From NCBI GenBank assembly GCA_002345215.1, contig DDVH01000024.1, forward strand, positions 1 to 59,620: 59,620 bases of DNA, in the 5' to 3' direction. Position numbers and translations under genes: made by a program. This document shows positions 51,590-59,620 of the stretch, piece by piece; position 1 is the first letter of the stretch; every line of letters starts with the position of its first letter. This DNA is from Anaerolineales bacterium UBA2317. Lineage in GTDB: Bacteria; Chloroflexota; Anaerolineae; Anaerolineales; Villigracilaceae. The notes beneath the pieces were generated by a model, which made no database searches, was not told where the DNA came from, and was given only the letters and a program-made list of their open reading frames with translations.

Positions 51590-51657
51590 GCCACAGAGTG
51601 CACCGAGTTCTCTGAGAAAAACCTTTAAATCTCTTTTTTCTCTGTGATCTCTGTAGC
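51590..51657. repeat. GCCACAGAG palindromic repeat, copy 3 (diverged)
   Basis: Arms GCCACAGAGTGCACCGAG and CTGTGATCTCTGTAGC; the least symmetrical of four copies. Confidence 0.7.
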
Positions 51658-51683
51658 TAAAAGGACTTTTGCAAGAAGTCTAT

Positions 51684-52388
51684 TTACTTACAGGCTGGCA
51701 CAATCTGAATCGCTTTTTGCGAAGTGCCGTTTTCATTATAGGCTTCAATTTCATACGTAATGTTTTTATTATACGGAGCATTTGCATCTTTATAATTAAA
51801 ACGTTCTGCTTTTAATTCAGCAATCCGACCTCCATCTCGATACAAACGAAACCCATCTGTATCACTGCCAATAGACCAACTTAATGTCACTGTAAATTTT
51901 TTCGGTCCCGGCTGACATAACTGGTCAGTCACATAAAATTGACCGGGAACACCCGGCAAAGGTGGACCAGCCTTAACTGCTACAGCACTAAAATCAGTAT
52001 TTGGCTCAGCATTTTCATAAAAAATCCAGCACTCGCGGTTAGTGGCATTTACAATTTGCCACCAAGTGTTATCTTCATTCCTACCTATCACGCCAAAAAC
52101 CTTCCCGCTTGAAATTTGGTCAACGATATTATAAAAATTACTCGGACCCATCCGACAATTAGAATTTAAAGTTAAAGTAATTTCTGGTGGTGCAGTTGGC
52201 GTTGAAGTTGGGCTTGGGGTTTCTGTTGCCGCAGGCGTTGGCGAATTTTCTATCACAATAATCGTCACTGGCGCTTGAACAGTGGGCGAAGGAATTTCAG
52301 TAGGTGAACTTCCCAACCCTGGCACGCCACATGCCAACATAGCAAGAATTAAAAAAACGAACGCAAAAGAACTTTTTTGAGATTTCAT
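51684..52388 (-). CDS. lipoprotein with SH3-like and fibronectin-like domains
   Basis: 234 residues. Lipobox ILAMLAC (Cys20). A Pro/Thr/Ser-rich spacer to about residue 70, an SH3b-like domain (about 70-130; NCRMGPSNFYNIVDQISSGK and WWQIVNATNRECW), then a short beta-sandwich (about 160-234; TVTLSWSIGSDTDGFRLYRD) like a fibronectin-III module. Probably binds the cell wall or envelope. Divergent from the HEAT gene with a 62-nt shared promoter region (TATAAT on the minus strand). Confidence 0.8.
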   Translation of the reverse strand: MKSQKSSFAFVFLILAMLACGVPGLGSSPTEIPSPTVQAPVTIIVIENSPTPAATETPSPTSTPTAPPEITLTLNSNCRMGPSNFYNIVDQISSGKVFGVIGRNEDNTWWQIVNATNRECWIFYENAEPNTDFSAVAVKAGPPLPGVPGQFYVTDQLCQPGPKKFTVTLSWSIGSDTDGFRLYRDGGRIAELKAERFNYKDANAPYNKNITYEIEAYNENGTSQKAIQIVPACK

Positions 52389-52450
52389 AAACTTCTCCTT
52401 GAAATGATGTTTTCATTATAGTCACTTCCCTTTTCATGTAAAATAGCCCA

Positions 52451-53590
52451 ATGGATTGGTTTACAAACTCCAAAACCTCTGAAATCAAAAAACTCATCAC
52501 CCAGCTCGCCGACGTGACCAAACGAGACAATGCTGCTCGCGAGTTACTAAAATTTGGCACAGATGCCGTTCCCATTTTGATAGAAACGCTTCAATCCCCA
52601 AGTGACAACTTGGTCTTGCCGTGTCAACATTTACTCGCCCGAATCCCCTCCGCTTCGCCACAATTGATTCATGCTCTGCAAACCGCCCATCCACTTGTGC
52701 GCGGACGTGTTGCCGAAATTTTTTCCATCAGTAAAGATAAAACCGCAATCCCCGCCTTGCTTGAATCATTAAACGGAGAATTTTTTACAGTTCGCTCGCG
52801 CTCAGCAATTGCATTAGGTTACATGGGTGATAAGCAAGTCATTCAACATCTACTTCCATTATTAAAAGATAAAGAAGACGAAGTCAGAATATCTGCTTGT
52901 GTGGCACTTGGTTTATTCAAAGACCCAAGTACTTTTGAAAAAATAGGGGATGTTTTACTCGATGACCCTAAGATAGAAGTTCGTCAAGCCGCGGCAAAAG
53001 CACTAGGCGATACAAAACATCCAGATGCAATTCAATATTTGCTGGAAGCCTTACGCGATTCGTTTTGGTGGTTTGAACGCGAAGATATTGTCAAAGATTT
53101 ATTGAATGCCATTGAAAATATGGGCGAAGCAGTCGTTGAGCCATTAATCGAAGCGCTTGCAGATAAAGAAAAAACTGTCCGCAAATATTCTGCTATGATG
53201 TTAGGGAATCTAAAAGATGCACGCGCGATTGAAGAATTAGGCATGACGCTATATGATTTACATGATGAAGTCAGCTTAGTCGCGGCGGAGTCATTGGCTC
53301 AAATTGGCGAACCAGCTATCCCCGTGTTAAGTGAGGCGTTGATTCATCCCGAAGTTGGTGTGCGTGAACATGCCGTCTATGGATTAGGAAAAAGCCAAAA
53401 CGAAAGAGTGATTCCATTCTTAATTGAAATGCTGAAAGATAATGATAGGCTTGTGCAAAGACAAGCCATTCAAGCACTTGGAAATTTTAATAACGAATTA
53501 GCGCGTTCTGCTTTGCAAGAAGTTGCATCAAATAGAAGTGACAGGGAATTTCATAATTTAGCAAAAAGCATTTTGGAAAATCAAAAATGA
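52451..53590 (+). CDS. HEAT-repeat protein
   Basis: 379 residues, about eleven helical HEAT/PBS-lyase-type repeats of 31 residues (e.g. AIPALLESLNGEFFTVRSRS; DAIQYLLEALRDSFWWFERE). A scaffold or lyase-like protein, partner unknown. The TAAAAT box ends six bases before the ATG and no ribosome site is present, so the mRNA is probably leaderless. Its stop overlaps the next ATG (ATGA). Confidence 0.9.
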   Translation: MDWFTNSKTSEIKKLITQLADVTKRDNAARELLKFGTDAVPILIETLQSPSDNLVLPCQHLLARIPSASPQLIHALQTAHPLVRGRVAEIFSISKDKTAIPALLESLNGEFFTVRSRSAIALGYMGDKQVIQHLLPLLKDKEDEVRISACVALGLFKDPSTFEKIGDVLLDDPKIEVRQAAAKALGDTKHPDAIQYLLEALRDSFWWFEREDIVKDLLNAIENMGEAVVEPLIEALADKEKTVRKYSAMMLGNLKDARAIEELGMTLYDLHDEVSLVAAESLAQIGEPAIPVLSEALIHPEVGVREHAVYGLGKSQNERVIPFLIEMLKDNDRLVQRQAIQALGNFNNELARSALQEVASNRSDREFHNLAKSILENQK

Positions 53591-54285
53591 TGAAACGAAT
53601 TCATACTTTGCTTGGGATTCAATCTTTTGTTGCAATTTTGGTTTCGATTAACCGTTTGAGTTCACTCACGCTTGGTTATGTGGCTGAAAATGAATTTTTG
53701 CGTTGGGTGGATTTGAATAATATGTTGATTTTGCCAATGATTAGTTTGATTGCTTTTTATTTCTTAAAGAAAACAATTGAATACAATTTGCCGCAACGTG
53801 AGGGCAAAACCCATTTTGCGATTAACTTAACTTTTATTATTGGCATTTATTTACTGGCGGCTGGTTATGGCAACCACGAAGTGACGAATTATTTACATCA
53901 GCGTTTTTGTTTGGAAGATTTTTCTGGTGATATATGCCGAATCATTATTTTCAATGACGATGAATTTAGTCACTGGGTTTTCTTTGCAGGTTTTATTATG
54001 ATGAACGCGGCTTTGTTATTTTTGCAAAATCTATTTCCACATCAAGGTGAATTATCCAAAACAGATATTGCTTTATTGATTTTCAACTCATTGTTTTTAG
54101 GCGCAGGAATTTTTGCTAATTTAGGTTTTGAAGAAATCGGCTTGGATTTATATGTAGTCATGTTGCTTGCTCTTCTTTCTGTTTACTTTTTATGGAAGAA
54201 AGGCAAACAACCTTTGTTTATTTATTACACTTCCGCCAATTGGCTGGGATTAATTGCCAGTTTTGTTGCACAGATTTTTCGGTAG
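53587..54285 (+). CDS. hypothetical multi-pass membrane protein
   Basis: 232 residues with about seven transmembrane helices, a short basic N-terminus and a DDEFSHW loop. Not recognised. It is translationally coupled to the HEAT protein by ATGA, so the pair likely works together, with the HEAT protein on the cytoplasmic face (inference). The stop nearly abuts the opposite-strand gene at 54287. Confidence 0.75.
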   Translation: MMKRIHTLLGIQSFVAILVSINRLSSLTLGYVAENEFLRWVDLNNMLILPMISLIAFYFLKKTIEYNLPQREGKTHFAINLTFIIGIYLLAAGYGNHEVTNYLHQRFCLEDFSGDICRIIIFNDDEFSHWVFFAGFIMMNAALLFLQNLFPHQGELSKTDIALLIFNSLFLGAGIFANLGFEEIGLDLYVVMLLALLSVYFLWKKGKQPLFIYYTSANWLGLIASFVAQIFR

Positions 54286-54286
54286 T

Positions 54287-55201
54287 CTAAATTTCTAAAA
54301 ACTTTTCTATGGCTGGTGCAATTTCTGTTAACTGCTTGATTTGATTAAATTCTTTTCTCGATTCTTTATCCCCAAACAACAAAAGCGGAACTTGATTGGC
54401 TGTGTGTTTTCTCGTAGATAAATCTTCCATGTTGCCATGGTCTGAAGTTAATAAGATGAGTCCATCTTCGCTTCGCCAACTTGATAATAAACCTGCTAAC
54501 ACCGCGTCAAATGTTTCTAACTGTTCAACAGCAGAGTCCATATCTTGTTTATGTCCTGCATAATCACTCGCCCAATATTCAAAAAAAGAAAAATCATATT
54601 CTTTGGCTAGTTGTGCTAATTTGATTCCTGCTGTGTGTGGGTCAAATATCGGTGCATTTGGGAAATTGAGAAAATCATGCCAGCCTTGTCCAGTGAAATC
54701 AGCCGATAAGGCTTTGCCTGCGAAGTAATCTTCATGTGTAAATAATGAAACGCCTGCATTTGTTAATGCTAAGGGAATAGATGAATACAATCTTTTGCCA
54801 GAATCAATTCCGTCAAAATAGCGTGGGGGATAGGCATTTAGCAAAGCAGTTTTCTTATCCGCTTTGATAACTTTATGAAAAATTGTATCTGCTTCTAAAT
54901 ATTTTGCAGTTTCAGGGTTTGGTTTGGGACCATAGTGATAGCCTAATTCTTTTGGAATATTGATTCCAGTCAATAACACGGCTTGACCCGTAGCAGATTG
55001 TGGCAAGCCTTTCACTCCGAGGTTTGGATCAACTGCGTGTAGAGAAACGAATTCGTTATCAACAGATTCTATAGACTTCGTTAATTTTTTATTTCCCAAT
55101 AATGATTCAAGATATGGCATGCTCGTTTTGGCGAATGGATTAATTTCAGGGTTATCTTCGCCGAGTCCGATGCCGTCAAGAAATAAGAAAAGTAGTTTCA
55201 T
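54287..55201 (-). CDS. metalloenzyme, phosphoglycerate-mutase/phosphopentomutase-like
   Basis: 304-residue alkaline-phosphatase-superfamily protein. Metal Asp in LFLFLDGIGLGEDNPEINPF, nucleophile Ser/Thr in GLPQSATGQAVLLTG, ASDYAGHKQDM and LTSDHGNMEDLSTRKHT supply the other metal ligands. It is shorter than iPGM (about 510 residues) because the insertion domain is reduced, so it may not be the glycolytic enzyme. Phosphomutase or phosphodiesterase roles are open. Confidence 0.85.
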   Translation of the reverse strand: MKLLFLFLDGIGLGEDNPEINPFAKTSMPYLESLLGNKKLTKSIESVDNEFVSLHAVDPNLGVKGLPQSATGQAVLLTGINIPKELGYHYGPKPNPETAKYLEADTIFHKVIKADKKTALLNAYPPRYFDGIDSGKRLYSSIPLALTNAGVSLFTHEDYFAGKALSADFTGQGWHDFLNFPNAPIFDPHTAGIKLAQLAKEYDFSFFEYWASDYAGHKQDMDSAVEQLETFDAVLAGLLSSWRSEDGLILLTSDHGNMEDLSTRKHTANQVPLLLFGDKESRKEFNQIKQLTEIAPAIEKFLEI

Positions 55202-55282
55202 TTGAATTTACGATTTTTGATTTACGATTGAAGATTGAGAAATGTTGAGGTATAGAATCAATTTGAAGTCAGGAATGAGGCG

Positions 55283-55783
55283 TTATTGATTTAAAGAGTC
55301 GCGCACAAGTTGTGGGTCAAATGTCCCGACCAAACGCCAGAGTTCGTTGCCAAGTTCATCAAAATAAATAAATGTGGGCGTAAATTGAAATCCATAAAGC
55401 GGTGCTAAATCCATACCTGTTTCTTCTTGAATGTTGACGCGCACAATATGAATTTGTTTACCGATGGTTTGGCTGTTTAATTCTTCTTCGAGTGCATCTA
55501 CAGTTGGTTTGATGGAAATACATGCAAGACAATAGGGAGATTGAAATTCAAGCAAGACAGGTGTTCCTGAACCAATCAATGATTGCACTTCTTGTGCGCC
55601 TTCTCTTAATTGTGTTGGGCGCGGATGCACAATGCTCCACGCTACTACTAATGCAAACACAATGGTAATGAATGCGGCATAATCGTTCCATTTTGGTTTG
55701 TTGGTGAGTAAGATAATGCCAGTGATAATGATGAATCCAATTGCGATGGCGAGAAAGGAATAACCGATGGGGAGTAAATTCAT
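55283..55783 (-). CDS. membrane-anchored thioredoxin-family protein
   Basis: 166 residues. Two N-terminal helices (about 5-26 and 34-50) with an external thioredoxin fold (75-166). Active site SPYCLACISIKP is a CxxC with Leu-Ala between the cysteines; the cis-Pro region is FQFTPTFIYFDELG. It is probably a disulphide or electron-transfer protein on the outer face. No partner gene nearby; between the phosphatase-like gene and the EF-G-like gene. Confidence 0.87.
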   Translation of the reverse strand: MNLLPIGYSFLAIAIGFIIITGIILLTNKPKWNDYAAFITIVFALVVAWSIVHPRPTQLREGAQEVQSLIGSGTPVLLEFQSPYCLACISIKPTVDALEEELNSQTIGKQIHIVRVNIQEETGMDLAPLYGFQFTPTFIYFDELGNELWRLVGTFDPQLVRDSLNQ

Positions 55784-55812
55784 TCGTTTTTTAAGTTTAT
55801 TATAGAGAATTA

Positions 55813-55882
55813 GCCACAGAGTTCACAGAGAACACTGAGAAAATCTTTTAAGAATCTCTGATAATTCTGTGTTCTCTGTGGC
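55813..55882. repeat. GCCACAGAG palindromic repeat, copy 4
   Basis: Arms GCCACAGAGTTCACAGAGAA and TTCTGTGTTCTCTGTGGC, just upstream of the EF-G-like promoter. Confidence 0.8.
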
Positions 55883-55901
55883 AAAAGATTTTTGATTTGC
55901 T

Positions 55902-55930
55902 TTGACAATTCATTTAAGTTCTTTTACAAT
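55902..55930 (+). promoter_or_regulatory. promoter of the EF-G-like gene
   Basis: TTGACA, 17-nt spacer, TACAAT. Start near 55937; a short leader with GAGGAAG before the ATG. Confidence 0.8.
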
Positions 55931-55980
55931 CATACAACTAACTTGCCAGACATTCTAAATAATGAGGAAGGGCTTTTTCG

Positions 55981-58062
55981 ATGAAAGAGTATACCACCGA
56001 GTTTTTACGTAACGTCGCTTTGGTTTCGCATGGGGGAGCGGGGAAGACTATGTTGGCAGAAGCATTTTTACATGCTACAGGGGCTGCAACCCGCTTGGGT
56101 AAAGTTGAGGATGGGACAACGATTTCAGATTACGATGATGAAGAACACCGCAGAAAAATTTCAATTTATACAAGTGTCATTCCCATTGAACACCGTGACC
56201 ATAAAATAAATATTTTAGATGCGCCTGGCTACACTGATTTTGTCGGCGAGATGGTTTCTGCCTTGAGTGTTGCTGATGGCGCAATTTTATTAGTGGATGC
56301 AGTGGCAGGCATTGAAGTGGGTACTGAAATTGCATGGCGATATTTAGACCAATTCAATTTGCCGCGTTTCATCGTCATCAACAAACTTGACCGGGAAAAT
56401 GCCGATTATGAAAAGGTGTATGCTGAAGTTGAAGCATTCATTCGTGCGCATGATAAACGTGCTGTGCGAGTCCATTTGCCGATTGGTGAGAAACATGATT
56501 TCAAAGGCGTGGTGGATATCATTGGTATGAAAGCCTACATGGGTGATGGAAAAACAACGGCTGATATTCCTGCTTCTTTAAAAGAAGCGGCTGATAAAGC
56601 CCATTTTGATTTAGTGGAAGCGGCGGCTGAGGGCGAAGATGAATTGATGGAGAAATATCTCGAAAACGGTTCATTATCTGACGCCGAAATGGTTCGCGGA
56701 CTTGAAGATGTGGTTTACGCCGGAAGCTTTGTTCCGATATTTTGTGCGGCAGGTGGACATGAAGTTGGTGCGATTGCTTTACTCAATGACATCATTGATT
56801 TGTTACCTCCGCCTACACATGCTCCCAAACGTGTTGCACAAGGCAAAGATGGTGAAGAAGAATTAAAGCCATCTGACTCAGAACCGTTAGCCGCGTATGT
56901 TTGGAAAACAACAGCAGACCCATTCGTCGGCAAGATGACATATTTCCGCGTTGTATCAGGTTCAATCGCGGCTGATGCGCATGTCTGGAATCAAAACAAA
57001 AATGCTGATGAAAGAATGGCTGGTTTGCATTTTCAACGTGGCAAAGAAACAATCCCTGCGAAAGTTATCCATGCTGGTGATATTGCCGCTGTCTCAAAAT
57101 TAAACGTCACGACCACTTGCGATACATTTTGTGATAAAGGTCATCCGCTCACCATTGCAAAACCAGAATTCCCTGCCGCTTTGTATCGTGTGGCGGTTAC
57201 ACCAAAGACTCAAGCCGATGCCGCAAAAATTTCTGCTACGCTCACTCGTTTATGTGAAGAAGATATGACACTCTCTTGGCAAAACGACCCTGTAACGCAT
57301 GAAACGGTTTTACAAGGCATGGGTGACCAACAAATTGATGTTGCTATTCATCGCGCCCAAGCGAAATTTCAAGTGGGCATTGTGCCTCACGAACCAAAGA
57401 TTCCGTATCGTGAAGGTATTACTAAAAAAGCAACTGCCCAATACCGCCATAAAAAACAATCAGGTGGAGCAGGTCAATTTGGCGAAGTGCATTTGAGAAT
57501 CGAACCGTATCATGAAGGTGAATTTGAATTTACAGATGAACTCGTCGGCATGAATCTCTCACGTTCGTATTTACCACCGATTGAAAAATCAATTAAAGCC
57601 ACCATGGAAAAAGGAGCATTTGCTGGTTACCCAATGAGCAATGTGAAAGTCATTGTATTTGACGGCAAAGAACATGAGGTCGATTCAAAACCTGTGGCGT
57701 TTGAAATTGCTGGACGTGAGGCTTTCAAACTTGCTGTGCAAGATGCGGGTCCTGTTTTGTTTGAACCGATTATGAATGTACGTGTCACCACACCAGATGC
57801 TCACATGGGCGATGTGATGAGTGACCTAAGCACACGCCGCGGACGTGTACAAGGCACAGATTCTGAACGAGGCAACACAGTCATTATTGCGCATGTGCCC
57901 ATGGCTGAAATGTTACGCTATACAACGCAAATTCGTTCTATCACCGGCGGGCGCGGATATTTCACAATGGAATTCGACCATTACGATACTGTGCCAAGTC
58001 ATATTGCAGGTCCAATCATTGAGGTGCATAAGAAGGAATTAGAAGGGAAGAAGGAAGAGTAA
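55981..58062 (+). CDS. elongation factor G-like GTPase (EF-G2 type)
   Basis: 693 residues. G1 SHGGAGKTMLAEAF, G3 DAPGYTDF, G4 INKLDREN, then domains II-V as in EF-G (YFTMEFDHYD near the C-terminus). The switch I segment reads EHRRKISIYTS in place of the canonical ERGITI, a mark of the paralogous EF-G2/FusA2 clade rather than the main translocase. Such proteins may work in ribosome recycling or special translocation (family knowledge, weakly established). Monocistronic with a near-consensus promoter. Confidence 0.88.
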   Translation: MKEYTTEFLRNVALVSHGGAGKTMLAEAFLHATGAATRLGKVEDGTTISDYDDEEHRRKISIYTSVIPIEHRDHKINILDAPGYTDFVGEMVSALSVADGAILLVDAVAGIEVGTEIAWRYLDQFNLPRFIVINKLDRENADYEKVYAEVEAFIRAHDKRAVRVHLPIGEKHDFKGVVDIIGMKAYMGDGKTTADIPASLKEAADKAHFDLVEAAAEGEDELMEKYLENGSLSDAEMVRGLEDVVYAGSFVPIFCAAGGHEVGAIALLNDIIDLLPPPTHAPKRVAQGKDGEEELKPSDSEPLAAYVWKTTADPFVGKMTYFRVVSGSIAADAHVWNQNKNADERMAGLHFQRGKETIPAKVIHAGDIAAVSKLNVTTTCDTFCDKGHPLTIAKPEFPAALYRVAVTPKTQADAAKISATLTRLCEEDMTLSWQNDPVTHETVLQGMGDQQIDVAIHRAQAKFQVGIVPHEPKIPYREGITKKATAQYRHKKQSGGAGQFGEVHLRIEPYHEGEFEFTDELVGMNLSRSYLPPIEKSIKATMEKGAFAGYPMSNVKVIVFDGKEHEVDSKPVAFEIAGREAFKLAVQDAGPVLFEPIMNVRVTTPDAHMGDVMSDLSTRRGRVQGTDSERGNTVIIAHVPMAEMLRYTTQIRSITGGRGYFTMEFDHYDTVPSHIAGPIIEVHKKELEGKKEE

Positions 58063-58085
58063 GATTATATTGAATCGATAAATTT

Positions 58086-58119
58086 AAAAAGTTCCGAGAT
58101 TTTATTTCGGAACTTTTTG
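58086..58119 (+). terminator. terminator of the EF-G-like gene
   Basis: AAAAAGTTCCGA/TCGGAACTTTTT stem with a GATTTTATT loop. Confidence 0.85.
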
Positions 58120-58183
58120 ACTTAAAATATAATTAGGTAAAATTCTTTCTATCAATCTCATCACAATATCCTGAAAGGTATAC

Positions 58184-59065
58184 ATGGAAATTTCTCTTGC
58201 ACTTGGCGGCGGAGGCTCGAAAGGCAATGCGCATATTGGCGTCCTTCGCCGTTTAGAAAAAGAAGGGTATCAAATCAAATCCATTGCTGGCACCAGCTTT
58301 GGTGGGCTAGTCGGCATTTTATATGCATCAGGTTATAGTCCTGATGAAATTCAAAGCAAATTTGAATCTTTGGCTCAAAAAAGTTTGTTTGTTCGTGGCG
58401 CTCAAGATGGACCATCATTGCTTGGGTTACACGGCGTGCGCAGTTTATTAAATGAAATACTAGAAGAAAAAACATTTGATGATTTAAGAATTCCTTGTGC
58501 CGTCACCGCTGTGGATTTGAAAAATGGTACCGAAGTGATTCTTTCTGAAGGCAGTTTAACACAAGCAATTCTTGCTACGATTGCGCTCCCCGGCGTTTTT
58601 CCAGTGCAATATGTTAATGACTTGAGTTTAATAGATGGTGGCGTTTTGAATCCAGTGCCCGTTTCGGTAGCGCGTATGTTATCTCCTGATTTACCAATTA
58701 TCGCGGTGGCTTTAACAGACCCACTCGATACACCCATTCGTGGATATACAATTCCTGTTCCTAGTATTTTTCCAAAGCAAATTATAGAAAGAATATCAAG
58801 AATCTCATTGGCACAATCATTGGATGTCTTTTTGCGCTCAGTGGATGCAGGTAGTCGAGCCGTAGCCTATTTGCGTTTGCAAATTGATAAACCAGATGTC
58901 ATCATTCACCCAGATGTGCATGATGTTGAAATTCTTGATGAAGTAGATGTAGCCGACTTAGCAAATCGTGGTGAGCAAGCATTAGAAGAAATGTTGCCAG
59001 AAATAAAACGAGTCACTTCATGGGTTTCACGTGTGCGCAGAAAAATTTCAGGGTTAATTAATTGA
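58184..59065 (+). CDS. patatin-like phospholipase
   Basis: 293 residues. Oxyanion GGGGSKGNAHIG, nucleophile Ser38 in AGTSFGGLVG (GxSxG), catalytic Asp151 in LIDGGVLNP. A Ser-Asp dyad lipid acyl hydrolase of the RssA/YchK type. The C-terminal part is helical and charged, with no signal peptide. Stop overlaps the next gene's TTG start (TTGA). Confidence 0.92.
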   Translation: MEISLALGGGGSKGNAHIGVLRRLEKEGYQIKSIAGTSFGGLVGILYASGYSPDEIQSKFESLAQKSLFVRGAQDGPSLLGLHGVRSLLNEILEEKTFDDLRIPCAVTAVDLKNGTEVILSEGSLTQAILATIALPGVFPVQYVNDLSLIDGGVLNPVPVSVARMLSPDLPIIAVALTDPLDTPIRGYTIPVPSIFPKQIIERISRISLAQSLDVFLRSVDAGSRAVAYLRLQIDKPDVIIHPDVHDVEILDEVDVADLANRGEQALEEMLPEIKRVTSWVSRVRRKISGLIN

Positions 59066-59295
59066 GTCGTGATTTACGAAAGTACATCAAAGATACAAAC
59101 GTGCGTATCATTATTGGCGCGTTGTTTCTTCTATTTGTTGTTGGGCTCGGATTGATTTGGGCTATTTACGGGTTTGGCGCGGCAGTGACGGGTTTTCTTT
59201 GTCTGCTTGGGGCTTTCGTGCCGATTGCTTTAATTTTTATCGCCCTGTATGGGCTGGATTGGATTGTGAAACGTGCAAACCGCGACGAAGACTGA
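59062..59295 (+). CDS. small two-helix membrane protein
   Basis: 77 residues with a basic start and two helices (about 14-37 and 43-66). TTG start inferred from the 4-nt overlap with the phospholipase stop; no better start exists nearby. Coupled to the phospholipase and overlapped by the next gene. Function unknown. Confidence 0.7.
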   Translation: MSRDLRKYIKDTNVRIIIGALFLLFVVGLGLIWAIYGFGAAVTGFLCLLGAFVPIALIFIALYGLDWIVKRANRDED

Positions 59296-59620
59296 ACTAA
59301 TAACATTCAATAATTGGACTTTACGAGTTCGTCAATCAACAATTGAAAACCCAAAAGTGTTATTGATGATTCACGGCATTACTGGTGATGAAAATTCAAT
59401 GTGGGTATTTGGCAGAAAATTTTCGCCATCCTATTTGATTCTCTCTCCGCGTGCGCCTTTCCCTGCCCAACCATTCGGATATTCATGGCGTGATTTGAGC
59501 AAACACCCGCTTCAAACGGACTTCGGCATGCCTGCCCTCCACATGCTTGAGTCATCGGCTGAGGCTTTGATTCGGCTGGTGGACGAGTATTGTGCGTCCC
59601 TTAAGGTTGAAGCGCATCAG
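59273..59620 (+). CDS. alpha/beta hydrolase, 5' part (runs off window)
   Basis: GTG start within the upstream gene (23-nt overlap), open to the end of the window: at least 116 codons. It has LLMIHGITGDENSMWVFGRK (oxyanion HG) and LSPRAPFPAQPFGYSWRDL, resembling phospholipase/carboxylesterases like the gene at 44044. The nucleophile elbow would be beyond the window. It may form one unit with the patatin phospholipase. Confidence 0.7.
   Translation, partial: MQTATKTELITFNNWTLRVRQSTIENPKVLLMIHGITGDENSMWVFGRKFSPSYLILSPRAPFPAQPFGYSWRDLSKHPLQTDFGMPALHMLESSAEALIRLVDEYCASLKVEAHQ

Overview
The window reads as a chromosomal segment of a bacterium with low to medium GC. It most resembles Chloroflexota of the Anaerolineae type. 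This is inference from gene content: GatCAB together with AsnRS and AspRS, small single-domain surface lipoproteins, GT87-type membrane glycosyltransferases, NirK fused to extra cupredoxin domains, and many intergenic palindromes. No rRNA or tRNA gene was recognised. Genes lie on both strands in short operons, often with 1-4 nt stop/start overlaps.

Layout. 0-8 kb: glutamine synthetase, an EamA exporter, an AraC-MGMT repair regulator, a strongly promoted unidentified structured RNA (about 3415-3765, minus), an amine oxidase, a second structured-RNA candidate (5431-5608), AsnRS and a two-gene membrane operon. 8-12 kb: a LURP-one-like protein, an acyltransferase and a small protein/methyltransferase pair. 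11.6-17.4 kb: the translation-fidelity cluster gatB-nudix-gatA-gatC-aspS. 17.4-20.4 kb: short ORFs, a GT87 protein and an aldo/keto reductase. 20.5-31.3 kb is the accessory-looking part. It holds an exact 22-bp tandem array, an ATPase/DUF4276 pair that looks like a phage-defence module, a UvrD-type helicase carrying a palindromic repeat inside its reading frame, a lipoprotein NirK with two extra cupredoxin domains, and an operon of a divergent SF1 helicase, a membrane glycosyltransferase and a lipoprotein. 31-34.4 kb: a DUF4350-like protein, an S49 protease and a helical protein.

34.5-39.5 kb: rplU-rpmA-rpmE-tdk-hpt-cca-hydrolase. L31 carries a C-terminal domain resembling the RNA polymerase alpha CTD, and the CCA-adding enzyme carries an N-terminal DUF5678-like domain plus an in-frame repeat insertion. 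39.6-44.7 kb: a response regulator, HemW, speD-speE, and a dioxygenase/esterase pair like MhqO-MhqD. 44.7-51 kb: a large secreted propeller/Ig-like/DNRLRE protein and pdhABC (E1 alpha, E1 beta, E2). 51-59.6 kb: a 56-aa membrane protein, an SH3-like lipoprotein, a HEAT-repeat protein, a phosphoglycerate-mutase-like enzyme, a thioredoxin, an EF-G-like GTPase, a patatin phospholipase and the 5' part of an alpha/beta hydrolase.

At least six families of intergenic palindromes punctuate the region, and two repeats have entered coding genes without breaking them. The strongest candidates for something new are the 3.4-3.8 kb RNA, the L31-alphaCTD fusion, the in-frame repeats and the 22-bp array beside the defence-like pair.
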